DNA from: Myroides guanonis
GTDB lineage: Bacteria > Bacteroidota > Bacteroidia > Flavobacteriales > Flavobacteriaceae
Length of the DNA stretch: 64,000 nucleotides
Direction: 5' to 3'
Assembly (NCBI RefSeq): GCF_900114085.1
Contig: NZ_FORU01000012.1
Location: 1-64,000 of the forward strand
The position numbers and the translations under genes were made by a program. Position 1 is the stretch's first letter, and every line of letters begins with the position of its first letter. This document shows positions 18,046 through 27,986 of the stretch, one piece after another. Under the pieces are notes generated by a model, which ran no database searches, was not told the DNA's origin, and saw only the letters and a program-made list of their open reading frames with translations.

Positions 18046-18123
18046 ATGAATACAATTTATATAACAATGATGCAGGCTATGATGATGATGTGGAAATCTC
18101 CGCAGGGCTTGTTGTATGTATAA
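18046..18123 (+). CDS. Methionine-rich leader peptide 1 (25 aa)
   Basis: An ATG-initiated ORF of 25 codons with 7 Met: the start, a pair (18067-18072), and a run of four (18079-18090). It begins MNTIYITMMQAMMMMW. It lies directly upstream of a terminator and heads the methionine biosynthesis operon. The codons act as a ribosome-stalling sensor in the proposed model: when charged Met-tRNA is scarce the ribosome pauses within 18067-18090 and leaves 18102-18110 free to form the antiterminator. No strong Shine-Dalgarno is seen, as is common in this phylum. I am not aware of a described example in this group. Confidence 0.8.
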   Translation: MNTIYITMMQAMMMMWKSPQGLLYV

Positions 18124-18181
18124 ATGAAAACATATATTTAAAACAACTAAAAGCCCCTGCAATTGCAAGGGCTTTTTTTTT
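18102..18181 (+). promoter_or_regulatory. Attenuator 1: antiterminator/terminator pair
   Basis: Terminator: AGCCC-C-TGC (18152-18160) pairs with GCA-A-GGGCT (18165-18173), loop AATT, then nine Ts. Antiterminator: GCAGGGCTT (18102-18110), inside the leader ORF, pairs with AAGCCCCTGC (18151-18160) with one bulged C. The two structures share the terminator's 5' arm and exclude each other. A ribosome at the stop codon (18121) would cover most of 18102-18110 and favour termination. One stalled at Met codons would leave it free. Confidence 0.82.
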
Positions 18182-18206
18182 ACAATACACTTAAAAAATA
18201 ACTAGA

Positions 18207-18296
18207 ATGACACTTTTGACAAACACAATGATGATGGTAATGATGATGAGCATGATGATGCTCCCACCTCCTCGTTGCCAGAAGTCAAAAAGTTAG
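18207..18296 (+). CDS. Methionine-rich leader peptide 2 (29 aa)
   Basis: A second ATG-initiated ORF of 29 codons with 10 Met: the start and three runs of three (18228-18236, 18240-18248, 18252-18260) separated by one Val and one Ser codon. It begins MTLLTNTMMMVMMMSMMM and ends with a Pro/basic tail. It lies between terminator 1 and terminator 2, so it is transcribed only if attenuator 1 is passed. The residue order after the Met runs is unlike peptide 1, so similarity is in design and not in sequence. Confidence 0.8.
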   Translation: MTLLTNTMMMVMMMSMMMLPPPRCQKSKS

Positions 18297-18352
18297 TCGC
18301 ACACAAGCAAAAACTTTAAAGTCCTTTCGGTAACACTGAAAGGACTTTTTTT
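18274..18352 (+). promoter_or_regulatory. Attenuator 2: antiterminator/terminator pair
   Basis: Terminator: AAAGTCCTTTCGGT (18318-18331) pairs with ACTGAAAGGACTTT (18335-18348), 14 bp with one G-U, then Ts. Antiterminator: GTTGCCAGAAG (18274-18284) pairs with CTTTCGGTAAC (18324-18334) with eight Watson-Crick pairs, two G-U pairs and one A-C mismatch. A side helix AAAGTT (18289-18294) with AACTTT (18312-18317) could extend it. The arm starts 13 nt after the last Met codon and ends 9 nt before the stop codon, nearly the same spacing as in attenuator 1 (11 and 10 nt). Confidence 0.75.
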
Positions 18353-18397
18353 ATACCTAAAATCTAAAAATTAACAACCAAATAACAAACTAAAATC

Positions 18398-19672
18398 ATG
18401 AGTACATTAAAATTTTCAACACAAGCATTACATTCAGGACACGACGTAACTACTACACAAGGAACTAGAGCAGTACCAATTTATCACTCTTCTTCATACG
18501 TTTTCGAAAATGCCGACCATGCAGCTGGAGCATTTAACCTATCAATACCAGCATATATCTATACTCGTTTAAACAATCCAACAAACGACGTATTAGAAAA
18601 AAGACTAGCAGCACTAGAAGGTGGTATTGGAGCGGTAGTTACCTCATCTGGGGCCGCAGCAATATCTACAACATTGTTAACATTATTAAAAGCAGGTGAC
18701 CACATCGTATCATCTAGCAGTCTATACGGAGGAACTTATAATCTATTAAACGTAACACTTCCACGATATGACATCAATACCACTTTTGTTGATCCAGCAA
18801 ACGTGGAAAATTTCAGAAAAAATATACAACAAAACACCAAAGCAATTTTTGTTGAAAGTTTAGGTAATCCAAAACTAGATATTATTAACCTAAAAGCAGT
18901 TTCCGCAATTGCTAAAGAATTTCACATTCCACTTATTGTAGATAATACGGTTGCATCCCCCTATTTACTAAGACCAATAGAACACGGAGCAAATATCGTA
19001 ATTCACTCACTTACAAAATACATTTCTGGAAATGGAACATCATTAGGAGGTGCCATAATAGATGCAGGTACATTTGATTGGAGCTCTGGTAGATTTCCTG
19101 AATTTACAGAACCAGCTGCGGGCTACCACGGACTGGTTTATCATGAAGCATTAGGTAGTGCAGCTTTTATAGCCAAAATAAGAATCGAAGGTCTGCGCGA
19201 TTTAGGAGCTGCCTTAAGCCCATTTAACGCTTTTCAAATTCTACAAGGACTGGAAACACTTCCTATACGAATCAAAAAGCACAGTGAGAATGCACTAGAA
19301 CTAGCTAGCTGGTTAGAGAAACAAGAAGCTGTAGCATGGGTAAATTATCCAGGATTAAAGTCTAGCCCATATTATCAATTAGCACAAGAATATCTACCAG
19401 AGGGACAAAGTGGTGTGGTTACTTTCGGACTTAAAAAAGGTTTTGAAGCTGCGAAAAAAATAGCAAATGAAACGAAACTATTCTCTTTAGTAGCCAATAT
19501 AGGAGATACCAAATCATTGATAATACACCCTGCTTCGACTACTCACCAACAATTAACTGTAGAAGAACAAAAAGCAACAGGTGTTAGCCCTGACCTAATT
19601 CGCCTATCCGTAGGTATAGAGAACATTGAAGATTTAAAACAAGATTTACAACAAATTTTTATTCAACTATAA
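18398..19672 (+). CDS. metY: O-acetylhomoserine sulfhydrylase (aminocarboxypropyltransferase)
   Basis: A PLP enzyme that makes homocysteine from O-acetylhomoserine and sulfide. At 424 aa it has the Cys/Met metabolism fold. Motifs: STQALHSGHD at the N-terminus, YTRLNNPTNDVLEKRLAALE, SSGAAAIS, and the PLP-lysine segment HSLTKYISGNGTSLGG. Length and the long middle segment (GRFPEFTEPAAGYHGL) fit MetY better than MetB/MetC. It is the first structural gene after the two Met attenuators and lies 11 nt before metX. Confidence 0.93.
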   Translation: MSTLKFSTQALHSGHDVTTTQGTRAVPIYHSSSYVFENADHAAGAFNLSIPAYIYTRLNNPTNDVLEKRLAALEGGIGAVVTSSGAAAISTTLLTLLKAGDHIVSSSSLYGGTYNLLNVTLPRYDINTTFVDPANVENFRKNIQQNTKAIFVESLGNPKLDIINLKAVSAIAKEFHIPLIVDNTVASPYLLRPIEHGANIVIHSLTKYISGNGTSLGGAIIDAGTFDWSSGRFPEFTEPAAGYHGLVYHEALGSAAFIAKIRIEGLRDLGAALSPFNAFQILQGLETLPIRIKKHSENALELASWLEKQEAVAWVNYPGLKSSPYYQLAQEYLPEGQSGVVTFGLKKGFEAAKKIANETKLFSLVANIGDTKSLIIHPASTTHQQLTVEEQKATGVSPDLIRLSVGIENIEDLKQDLQQIFIQL

Positions 19673-19683
19673 TCCCATAAACC

Positions 19684-20658
19684 GTGAGTCAATTACAAGT
19701 ACTTCCTACCATCTCTTTTCAACTCCAAAATGGAGTTGATCAACAACTCAATGTGACCTATCAACTATTCGGGCAAGCTTTACATCAAGCTCCCATTGTA
19801 TTAGTAAATCACGCCTTAACTGGCAATAGTCAAGTAGCAAGAGAAGAGGGATGGTGGAGTAACTTGATCGGTGAAACCAAAGTAATTGATTTAAATAGAT
19901 TCACAGTAATAGCCTTTAATATTCCAGGTAATGGTTTTGATAAAGAAGACAAAAATCTCATTCATAACTATAAAGAGTATACCACAAAAGACATTGCGAC
20001 AATCTATTGGAAAAGCTTAGAACAAATTGGTATAAATGAATTGTTTGCCTTGATTGGAGGAAGTTTAGGAGGTGCTATTGCTTGGGAAATGGCACTTTTA
20101 GAACCAAAAAAGATAAAACACCTCATTCCCATAGCAACCAACATCAAAGCGTCGGATTGGCTAATAGGCAATGCTCACATTCAAGAATCGATTTTAAATC
20201 AGCAAGAACAACCCTTGGAAAAAGCACGTATGCACGCTATGCTGCTATACAGAACCCCAGAGTCTATTCAAGAAAAATTTAAAGGAACTTATAATGAAAA
20301 TAAAAATTGTTATGCCGTTGAAGACTGGCTAAACTACCACGGAGACAGCCTCCAAAAGCGGTTTACCTTGGCATCCTATAAAATGATGAATCATCTACTC
20401 AGAACCATTGGTCAAGAACTCACGTCTGAAGATTTAGAGCAATTTGCTAAAACCACCTCTGTTACTATTCATTGCATTTATGTGGATTCTGATTATATGT
20501 TCACTTCAAGAGAACAAATAAACACTGTTCAATCGATTGCCAATCATAAAAAAGACATTCACTTATACAGCATTCAATCTATACATGGACACGATGCCTT
20601 TTTAATTGAATACGAACAACTAAATACCTTATTACAACCCATTTTCAAGAAAGCCTAA
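19684..20658 (+). CDS. metX: Homoserine O-acetyltransferase (alpha/beta hydrolase fold)
   Basis: It activates homoserine with acetyl-CoA to give the MetY substrate. A 324-aa alpha/beta hydrolase with oxyanion-region motif LVNHALTGNS, nucleophile elbow IGGSLGGAIAWEMAL, acid segment YVDSDYMF and catalytic histidine in HGHDAFLIEY. It is shorter than typical MetX (about 360-380 aa), because the lid is reduced. The start is taken as GTG 19684, because it preserves the expected N-terminus. It lies 4 nt before thrA. Sequence alone cannot fully exclude succinyl use, but MetY next door favours acetyl. Confidence 0.9.
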   Translation: MSQLQVLPTISFQLQNGVDQQLNVTYQLFGQALHQAPIVLVNHALTGNSQVAREEGWWSNLIGETKVIDLNRFTVIAFNIPGNGFDKEDKNLIHNYKEYTTKDIATIYWKSLEQIGINELFALIGGSLGGAIAWEMALLEPKKIKHLIPIATNIKASDWLIGNAHIQESILNQQEQPLEKARMHAMLLYRTPESIQEKFKGTYNENKNCYAVEDWLNYHGDSLQKRFTLASYKMMNHLLRTIGQELTSEDLEQFAKTTSVTIHCIYVDSDYMFTSREQINTVQSIANHKKDIHLYSIQSIHGHDAFLIEYEQLNTLLQPIFKKA

Positions 20659-20662
20659 CACT

Positions 20663-23065
20663 ATGAAAGTATTAAAATTTGGAGGAAAATCTCTAGCATC
20701 TGAACACACATTTAAGAACGTAATTCAAATCATTGAAAACAAAAGCAAAGAAAGTGAGATAGTGGTTGTAGTATCTGCTATTGGTGACACCACAGACATT
20801 TTGGAAAACATTGCAGAATTAGCAAAAAACAACCAAGACTATCAAAGCACTTTTAATGAATTCAAAGAAAGAGTATACCACAAAGACATTAATTTAGAAG
20901 CAGAGTTTCAATTACTTTCAAAACTGTTTGAAGGTGTTTCATTAATTGAGGATTGTACACCCAAAATAAAAGACCTCATCTTATCACAAGGAGAAATCAT
21001 TTCAAGCAGAGTTTTAGCAAAACAACTTAATGCTGCACAATTAAGATCTGTTTCTATTGACAGTAGAGACTTTATCATTACAGATGATTCTTTTGGTAAT
21101 GCTATAGTAGATGAGTCTCTTTCAAAATCAAAAACACAAAACTATTTCAACGAGTTACCTTTAAAAATAATACCGATAGTAACTGGTTTTATTGGAGCTA
21201 CACAAAAAGGAGAAACCACCACTTTGGGAAGAAACGGAAGTAACTATACAGCAGCACTATTATCCAACTTTCTAAAGGCAGAAGAACTTCAAAACTACAC
21301 GCATGTAGATGGAATATTTACCGCAAACCCAGATTGGGTAAAGAACGCTCAAAAAATAGAAGAACTTCATTTTGAAGAAGCCAATGAATTAGCCAATTTC
21401 GGAGCTTCTATTTTACATGCTAAAACCATTATACCGCTTTTAGAAAACAGTACTCCCCTGCGTATTTTAAATACTTTAAACCCAAAAAATGCAGGAACAT
21501 TAATCTCTGCTAAAGCAACGGATAACGGAATAAAGTCTTTGTCTTTACAGTCAGATGTATCCCTAATTCAATTTGAAGGTCGAGGCCTCTTAGGTATTGT
21601 TGGAGTCGATGCACGTGTATTCACTTCTTTAGCAAATGAAGGCATAAGCATAGGTGTTATTTCACAAGGTTCATCAGAACGAGGACTTGGTTTTACTGTT
21701 AAGCAATCAGAAGCAGATAAAGCAATAAAAGCACTTCAAAAAGAATTTGAAAAAGACCTCTATACCAAAGATGTGAGTGGAATTTCATTAATTGACGATA
21801 TAGCTGTACTATCTATCATCGGACAAGACTTAAGCACTTTTGACAAGCCCTATGCCGCTTTAGTAAAAAACAAGATTATACCTATACTATTCAACAATAC
21901 CGTAACGGGTAAAAACGTAAGTATACTAGTTCGAAAACACGAAGCTAAAAAAGCATTAAACGTTATTCATGGACAAATATTTGGAGTCGCTAAAAACATC
22001 AACCTTGCACTATTTGGCCATGGATTAGTAGGAGGAACTTTAATAGACCAAATACTAGCAACGGCATCTTCTATTGAGAAAAAGAAAAACATTCGTTTAA
22101 ACATTTTTGCAATAGGAAACTCTAAAAAAGTACTCTTAAATGAAAATGGAATTGGAAAAAACTGGAGAGAAGACATTAAGGCAAATAGCGAAAACTATCA
22201 AATTCAAGATGTGATTCGATTTGCTAATGAAAATCATTTAGAAAACTTGATTGCTATAGACAATACAGCTTCAAGTTCTTTTGTAGACAACTATATTTCA
22301 CTTGTACAAAGTGGTTTCGACTTGATTTCCTCCAACAAAATAGGTAATACTATCTCTTATTCATTCTATAAAGAGCTACGTGAAACCCTAAAAAGAAATC
22401 ACAAAGAATATCTATACGAAACCAATGTAGGAGCAGGTCTGCCATTAATAGACACAATAAAACTGTTGCATTTATCAGGAGAAAACATCACTAAAATAAA
22501 AGGAGTTTTTTCTGGAAGCTTAAGCTATATTTTCAACAACTTTTCCATTCAAGATCGTCCCTTTAGCACCGTTTTACAAGAAGCTATCGAAAAAGGATAT
22601 ACAGAACCTGACCCTAGAGAAGACCTATCAGGGAATGATGTTGGAAGAAAACTATTAATACTTGCCCGTGAGTTGGACTTGAAAAATGAATTTCAAGAAA
22701 TCAAAATACAAAATCTAATCCCAGAAGAACTGCAAGCCATAGACACTCCTGCATTTTTAAAAGGTTTAGATAAACTAGATAGCTATTTTGAAAAGCAGAA
22801 ACAAGACCTAGTACCAGGGACTGTACTTAGATATGTAGGTGAATTAAATGGTGATTTACAAGAAGAAAAAGGCTTTTTAGAGACCAAGTTAATAGCTGTT
22901 CCAATAAATTCAGCATTAGGTCAATTAAAAGGATCTGATAGTCTATTTGAGATTTACACAGAAAGCTATGGAGACAATCCAATCATCATACAAGGAGCAG
23001 GTGCAGGTGCAGCCGTTACAGCTAGAGGAGTTTTTGGAGATATTTTGCGATTAGCAGACAAATAA
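20663..23065 (+). CDS. thrA: Bifunctional aspartate kinase / homoserine dehydrogenase
   Basis: An 800-aa fusion catalysing the first and third steps of the aspartate pathway. The kinase half (about 1-290) opens with KVLKFGGKSLA and has TTLGRNGSNYTAAL. Two ACT-type regulatory segments (about 300-440) include GVISQGSSERGLGFTV. The homoserine dehydrogenase half (about 450-800) has the nucleotide-binding LFGHGLVGGTL and the catalytic YETNVGAGLPLIDT. Its place between metX and metH suggests this copy is dedicated to methionine, like E. coli MetL, and would be controlled by the Met attenuators. Confidence 0.93.
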   Translation: MKVLKFGGKSLASEHTFKNVIQIIENKSKESEIVVVVSAIGDTTDILENIAELAKNNQDYQSTFNEFKERVYHKDINLEAEFQLLSKLFEGVSLIEDCTPKIKDLILSQGEIISSRVLAKQLNAAQLRSVSIDSRDFIITDDSFGNAIVDESLSKSKTQNYFNELPLKIIPIVTGFIGATQKGETTTLGRNGSNYTAALLSNFLKAEELQNYTHVDGIFTANPDWVKNAQKIEELHFEEANELANFGASILHAKTIIPLLENSTPLRILNTLNPKNAGTLISAKATDNGIKSLSLQSDVSLIQFEGRGLLGIVGVDARVFTSLANEGISIGVISQGSSERGLGFTVKQSEADKAIKALQKEFEKDLYTKDVSGISLIDDIAVLSIIGQDLSTFDKPYAALVKNKIIPILFNNTVTGKNVSILVRKHEAKKALNVIHGQIFGVAKNINLALFGHGLVGGTLIDQILATASSIEKKKNIRLNIFAIGNSKKVLLNENGIGKNWREDIKANSENYQIQDVIRFANENHLENLIAIDNTASSSFVDNYISLVQSGFDLISSNKIGNTISYSFYKELRETLKRNHKEYLYETNVGAGLPLIDTIKLLHLSGENITKIKGVFSGSLSYIFNNFSIQDRPFSTVLQEAIEKGYTEPDPREDLSGNDVGRKLLILARELDLKNEFQEIKIQNLIPEELQAIDTPAFLKGLDKLDSYFEKQKQDLVPGTVLRYVGELNGDLQEEKGFLETKLIAVPINSALGQLKGSDSLFEIYTESYGDNPIIIQGAGAGAAVTARGVFGDILRLADK

Positions 23066-23116
23066 TCCCTTACTCCTATTAAAAAACAAAACACAGATTT
23101 AAAAATAAAAACAACT

Positions 23117-26100
23117 ATGTCAATCATTAAAGTAAAATCGAACATACAACTCCTACTTCAAGAAAAAACACTAGTACTAGATGGGGCTATGGGAACTATG
23201 CTACAAGCCTATCAATTTACAGAAGAAGACTTTAGAGGAGAACGATTTGCAGATTTTGACTTTCCCCTAAAGGGAAACAACGATGTGCTATCTATTACAC
23301 AGCCAAAAGCTGTACAAGAAGTCCATCGAAAATATTTAATAGCTGGAGCAGATATTATATCCACCAACACCTTCTCAAGTACAACAATCGCAATGGCTGA
23401 CTACCACTTGGAAGATTTGGTCTATGACCTTAACTTTCAATCGGCAAAAATAGCACGAGAAGTCGCAGATGAAATAGAACTAACCACTCCTAATAAGCCT
23501 AGATTTGTTGCAGGAGCGATTGGTCCTACTAATAAAACAGCAAGCTTATCACCAGATGTAAATAACCCAGGTTACCGAGCTATTACCTTTGAGGAATTGC
23601 GTTGTGCTTATAAACAACAAGCAGAAGCTCTTTTAGATGGAGGTGCTGATTTACTTCTCGTAGAAACTATTTTTGACACCTTAAATGCCAAAGCTGCTTT
23701 ATTTGCTATCGATGAAATTCAAGTTGAAAGGAATATTTCAATTCCTATCATGGTTTCGGGAACTATTACAGACGCCTCTGGACGTACGCTTTCTGGACAA
23801 ACAGTCGAAGCTTTTTTGATTTCTATATCTCATATTCCTCTTTTGAGTATTGGTTTTAACTGTGCTTTAGGAGCACAACAATTAGAACCTTACATCAAAC
23901 AACTTTCTCAATACACAAGTGTTCATGTATCTGCACATCCTAATGCAGGTTTGCCAAATGCCTTCGGAGCATATGACCAAACACCCGAAGAAATGAGAAC
24001 TTTAATAAACCAATATCTTGCTGAAAACTTAGTACAAATAATTGGAGGATGTTGTGGTACAACACCAGAACATATTCGTCAAATTGCGGAAGCAGTACAA
24101 GAAAACAATACCAACAGAACACCTAAAGAAAAACCTAAGAATCAACATGTATTTAGCCTTTCTGGACTAGAACCTTTATATGTAACAGAACATTCCAACT
24201 TTATAAATGTAGGTGAAAGAACCAACGTAACTGGGTCTCGAAAGTTTCTACGCCTTATTAAAGAAGAACGATTTGATGAAGCTTTAAATATAGCTCGAGA
24301 ACAAGTAGAAGGAGGAGCGCAGATCATTGACATCAACATGGATGAGGGCCTTTTAGATGGAGTTCATTGCATGACAGTCTTTTTAAACCTAATAGCATCA
24401 GAGCCTGATATTTCTAGAGTACCTATCATGATAGATAGTTCTAAATGGGAAATCATAGAAGCAGGACTTCGTGTAATACAGGGAAAAGGAGTAGTAAACT
24501 CCATTAGTTTAAAAGAAGGGGAAGCTTTATTCATTGAACATGCAAAATTAATTCGCCGTTATGGAGCAGCTGTTGTGGTAATGGCCTTTGATGAAAACGG
24601 ACAAGCAGACTCTTACGAGCGAAGAATAGAAATCTGTCAGCGATCTTACGATATTCTAGTAGACCAGGTTGGCTTTCCTCCTCAAGACATCATCTTCGAT
24701 CCTAATATCTTTCCAGTAGCAACTGGTATGGAAGAACACAACAACAATGCTTTAGACTTCTTCAGGGCTACTAAATGGATTAAAGAAAATCTACCTTATG
24801 CTAATATAAGTGGAGGTGTAAGTAATGTCTCATTTTCTTTTAGAGGGAATCATACAGTTAGAGAAGCTATGCACGCTGCTTTTTTGTACCATGCCATACA
24901 GCACGGATTAACCATGGGAATTGTAAACCCAGAGATGTTAGAAATCTACGACGAAGTAGAGCCTCAACTATTAGAACATGTTGAAGATGTATTATTAAAC
25001 AGAAAACCTGATGCAACTGAGCGCTTACTGACTTTTGCTGAAAATATTGTAGACCCTTCTAATGGCGCAATCAAAGAAGCAAAAGTGGAAGAATGGAGAA
25101 GTTTCAACATACAGGAACGTCTTACTCATTCTTTAGTTAAGGGAATAGAAAGTCACATAGAACAAGATGTAGAGGAAGCACGCCTAAGTGTTGCAGAACC
25201 AATCGAAGTAATAGAAGGACATCTAATGAATGGTATGAACGTAGTTGGAGATCTATTTGGTTCGGGAAAAATGTTTCTACCCCAAGTAGTGAAATCTGCA
25301 AGGGTCATGAAAAAAGCCGTTGCCTATCTATTACCTCATATAGAAGAAAGTAAAAGAAGAAATAACAATACCTCATCAAGTTCTGCAGGCAAAATATTAA
25401 TGGCCACTGTTCGCGGAGATGTTCATGATATAGGCAAAAACATAGTAGGAGTTGTTTTGGCTTGTAACAACTATGAAATTGTAGACTTAGGCGTAATGGT
25501 CTCTCCAGAAAAGATAATTGAAACAGCTATAAAAGAGCAAGTAGATGTTATTGGCTTAAGTGGTTTAATAACTCCGTCATTAGATGAGATGGTACATCTA
25601 GCGAAAGAAATGGAGAAAAAACAGTTCAACATCCCTTTGATGATTGGAGGAGCGACTACTTCAAGAGTACATACCGCAGTAAAAATCGCACCTGAATATA
25701 ACAACTGTGTAGTACATGTTCACGACGCATCAAGGTCAGTAACAACGGTGAGTCAGTTATTAAACAAAGACACCAAGGGAGACTTTCAACTTAACTTACA
25801 AGAAGAATACAAGGATTTAAGAACCGCCTATTTAGAAAGAGCTAGAGAAAAGCAATATATCAGTTTAGAACAAGCACGTACTAATAAGTTTAAAATTGAT
25901 TGGGAACAACAAACTATTAAAACACCTAATTTCATTGGGACTAAGATAGTTGAAGTAGAACTCTCTGAACTGATACCATTTTTAGACTGGACCCCTTTCT
26001 TTCGTTCGTGGCAATTATTTGGAAAATTTCCAAAAATACTAAAAGACGAAGTAGTAGGAGAAACCGCTACTCAACTTTATGAAGAAGCACAAAAGATGTT

Positions 26101-26836
26101 GCAAACCATTATTGACGAACAATGGTTTGAAGCAAAAGGCGTACTAGGTATTTTTCCAGCCAATCAAATAAATGAAGATGATATAGAAGTGTATAACAAA
26201 GAAGGTGTGGCACTAGACAAACTACTAACTCTTAGACAACAATCATTAAAAAACGTAAAAGCTCCCAATATAGCACTAGCCGATTTTATAGCACCAAAGA
26301 CGACAGAAAAGCAAGATTATATCGGTTTATTTAGTGTTACAGCAGGTTTTGGAGTAGAAGAAAAAGCAAAAATATTCGAAGAAGAGTTAGATGATTTCAA
26401 TGCCATCATGGTAAAAGCATTGGCAGACCGTTTGGCAGAAGCATTTGCAGAATACTTACACCATAAAGTACGTACAGAAATCTGGGGATATGCTTCTGAT
26501 GAAACCCTTAGTAATGAGGACTTAATCAAAGAAGGTTATCAAGGAATTAGACCTGCACCGGGATATCCCGCTTGTCCAGACCATTTAGAAAAGGGCACTA
26601 TTTGGAAGTTATTAGACGTAGAAAAAAACATTGGAGTAACACTTACAGAAAGTTATGCGATGTTTCCAACTGCCTCCGTTTCTGGTTACTATTTCGCAAA
26701 TCCAAACAGTAAATACTTCGGATTGGGGAAAATAGAAAAAGACCAGCTAACAAGTTATGCCAAACGAAGAAATATAAGCCTTGAAGAAGCACAGCGTTGG
26801 TTGGGTCCAAACTTAGCTTATAACACAAACAACTAA
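23117..26836 (+). CDS. metH: Cobalamin-dependent methionine synthase
   Basis: Full-length MetH, 1239 aa, transferring the methyl group of methyl-THF to homocysteine. Domains in order: homocysteine-binding barrel with zinc Cys pair (GGCCGTT, near residue 310), pterin-binding barrel ([16 protein letters not shown] onward), cobalamin cap and B12-binding domain with DVHDIG (768-773; His is the cobalt ligand), and the C-terminal AdoMet reactivation domain ([15 protein letters not shown]). The organism therefore uses B12. It is followed after 5 nt by metF. Confidence 0.97.
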   Translation: MSIIKVKSNIQLLLQEKTLVLDGAMGTMLQAYQFTEEDFRGERFADFDFPLKGNNDVLSITQPKAVQEVHRKYLIAGADIISTNTFSSTTIAMADYHLEDLVYDLNFQSAKIAREVADEIELTTPNKPRFVAGAIGPTNKTASLSPDVNNPGYRAITFEELRCAYKQQAEALLDGGADLLLVETIFDTLNAKAALFAIDEIQVERNISIPIMVSGTITDASGRTLSGQTVEAFLISISHIPLLSIGFNCALGAQQLEPYIKQLSQYTSVHVSAHPNAGLPNAFGAYDQTPEEMRTLINQYLAENLVQIIGGCCGTTPEHIRQIAEAVQENNTNRTPKEKPKNQHVFSLSGLEPLYVTEHSNFINVGERTNVTGSRKFLRLIKEERFDEALNIAREQVEGGAQIIDINMDEGLLDGVHCMTVFLNLIASEPDISRVPIMIDSSKWEIIEAGLRVIQGKGVVNSISLKEGEALFIEHAKLIRRYGAAVVVMAFDENGQADSYERRIEICQRSYDILVDQVGFPPQDIIFDPNIFPVATGMEEHNNNALDFFRATKWIKENLPYANISGGVSNVSFSFRGNHTVREAMHAAFLYHAIQHGLTMGIVNPEMLEIYDEVEPQLLEHVEDVLLNRKPDATERLLTFAENIVDPSNGAIKEAKVEEWRSFNIQERLTHSLVKGIESHIEQDVEEARLSVAEPIEVIEGHLMNGMNVVGDLFGSGKMFLPQVVKSARVMKKAVAYLLPHIEESKRRNNNTSSSSAGKILMATVRGDVHDIGKNIVGVVLACNNYEIVDLGVMVSPEKIIETAIKEQVDVIGLSGLITPSLDEMVHLAKEMEKKQFNIPLMIGGATTSRVHTAVKIAPEYNNCVVHVHDASRSVTTVSQLLNKDTKGDFQLNLQEEYKDLRTAYLERAREKQYISLEQARTNKFKIDWEQQTIKTPNFIGTKIVEVELSELIPFLDWTPFFRSWQLFGKFPKILKDEVVGETATQLYEEAQKMLQTIIDEQWFEAKGVLGIFPANQINEDDIEVYNKEGVALDKLLTLRQQSLKNVKAPNIALADFIAPKTTEKQDYIGLFSVTAGFGVEEKAKIFEEELDDFNAIMVKALADRLAEAFAEYLHHKVRTEIWGYASDETLSNEDLIKEGYQGIRPAPGYPACPDHLEKGTIWKLLDVEKNIGVTLTESYAMFPTASVSGYYFANPNSKYFGLGKIEKDQLTSYAKRRNISLEEAQRWLGPNLAYNTNN

Positions 26837-26841
26837 ACAAA

Positions 26842-27801
26842 ATGAAAGTAACTGAACACATAGAGAAAGCCAAAGGTAATACCCTATTCTCATTTGAAAT
26901 ATTACCACCTTTAAAAGGTCAAAATATACAAGCCATATTCGACACTGTTTCACCCCTTATGGAGTTTGAACCTCCATTTATAGACGTCACTTATCACAGA
27001 GAGGAGTATGACTATTTAGATGCAGGAAACGGATTATGGCAAAAGAGAATCGTTCGAAAAAGACCCGGAACCGTTGGAATTTGTTCTGCTATTCAAAGTA
27101 AGTTTAAAGTTGACGCCATCCCACATATTCTCTGTGGTGGTTTTACCAAAGAAGACACCGAAAACTTCTTGATAGACTTGGACTTTTTAGGTATAGACAA
27201 CGTTGTAGCTCTTAGAGGAGACGCTGTAAAAAGTGAAACTTATTTTAAACCTGAACGAGACGGACACCACTATGCTTCTGAATTGGTAACCCAAATCACA
27301 GCATTGAATCAAGGAATTTATCTAGACCCACATTTAGAAAATTCTAATAAAACAGATTTCTGTATTGGTGTTGCGGGTTATCCGGAAAAGCACATGGAAG
27401 CGCCTAACTTTGATACCGATTTACGCTATTTGAAAGAAAAGATAGACTGTGGAGCAGATTATATCATCACTCAAATGTTCTTCGACAATCAAAAGTATTT
27501 TGACTTCGTAGATAGATGTAGAAAAGAGGGTATTACGGTTCCTATCATACCAGGATTAAAGCCTTTGGCGACAGCACGACAGTTAAATATTTTACCTCAT
27601 CGTTTTAAAGTTGATTTACCAGACGAGTTAGTAGCTGAGGTTTTAACTGCTAAAACAAGTGAGCAAATAAAAGAAATTGGTTCAGCGTGGTGTGTACACC
27701 AAACACAAGAACTTCTAAAAGCAGGCGTTCCGATTATTCATTATTATTCGATGGGAAAACCAGATACGATTAGCGATATCATTCATCGTTCCACTTTATA
27801 A
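26842..27801 (+). CDS. metF: Methylenetetrahydrofolate reductase
   Basis: A flavin enzyme that supplies methyl-THF to MetH, 319 aa. SFEILPPLKGQNIQAIF at the N-terminus holds the catalytic Glu. FIDVTYH, NVVALRGD, IGVAGYPEKH and ITQMFFDNQKYFDF are family signatures. It is the last gene of the operon, and a terminator follows. Confidence 0.96.
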   Translation: MKVTEHIEKAKGNTLFSFEILPPLKGQNIQAIFDTVSPLMEFEPPFIDVTYHREEYDYLDAGNGLWQKRIVRKRPGTVGICSAIQSKFKVDAIPHILCGGFTKEDTENFLIDLDFLGIDNVVALRGDAVKSETYFKPERDGHHYASELVTQITALNQGIYLDPHLENSNKTDFCIGVAGYPEKHMEAPNFDTDLRYLKEKIDCGADYIITQMFFDNQKYFDFVDRCRKEGITVPIIPGLKPLATARQLNILPHRFKVDLPDELVAEVLTAKTSEQIKEIGSAWCVHQTQELLKAGVPIIHYYSMGKPDTISDIIHRSTL

Positions 27802-27835
27802 GATAAAAAACTTATTTGCTATGTAATTAGGATGG

Positions 27836-27873
27836 AAAGGGCTGTTATTCATTAATGAATACAGCCTTTTTCT
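27836..27873 (+). terminator. Terminator of the methionine operon
   Basis: An imperfect hairpin with GCTGT (27841-27845) and ACAGC (27860-27864) extended by A/T pairs on both sides, followed by a T-rich tract. Confidence 0.75.
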
Positions 27874-27950
27874 TTACCTCTCCCTTCATAATTAGTTTTA
27901 ATGTAAAGCATTATAATTTTTAAAACAATCTTCTCTAAAAGTCAAAAAAC

Positions 27951-27980
27951 TTGCAACTCATCAAATAAACACTATATTTG
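27951..27980 (+). promoter_or_regulatory. Promoter of the thiamine operon
   Basis: TTG (27951-27953), 19 nt, TATATTTG (27973-27980), a canonical match. The transcript would start near 27987, exactly at the 5' edge of the TPP aptamer. Confidence 0.75.
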
Positions 27981-27986
27981 CTTCAA

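Noticed and set aside
18067..18260. ATG runs as a mere trinucleotide microsatellite
   Set aside because: The runs are in frame with short ORFs, are interrupted by other codons, and are each followed by a terminator and a correctly spaced antiterminator arm. A simple microsatellite does not explain these.
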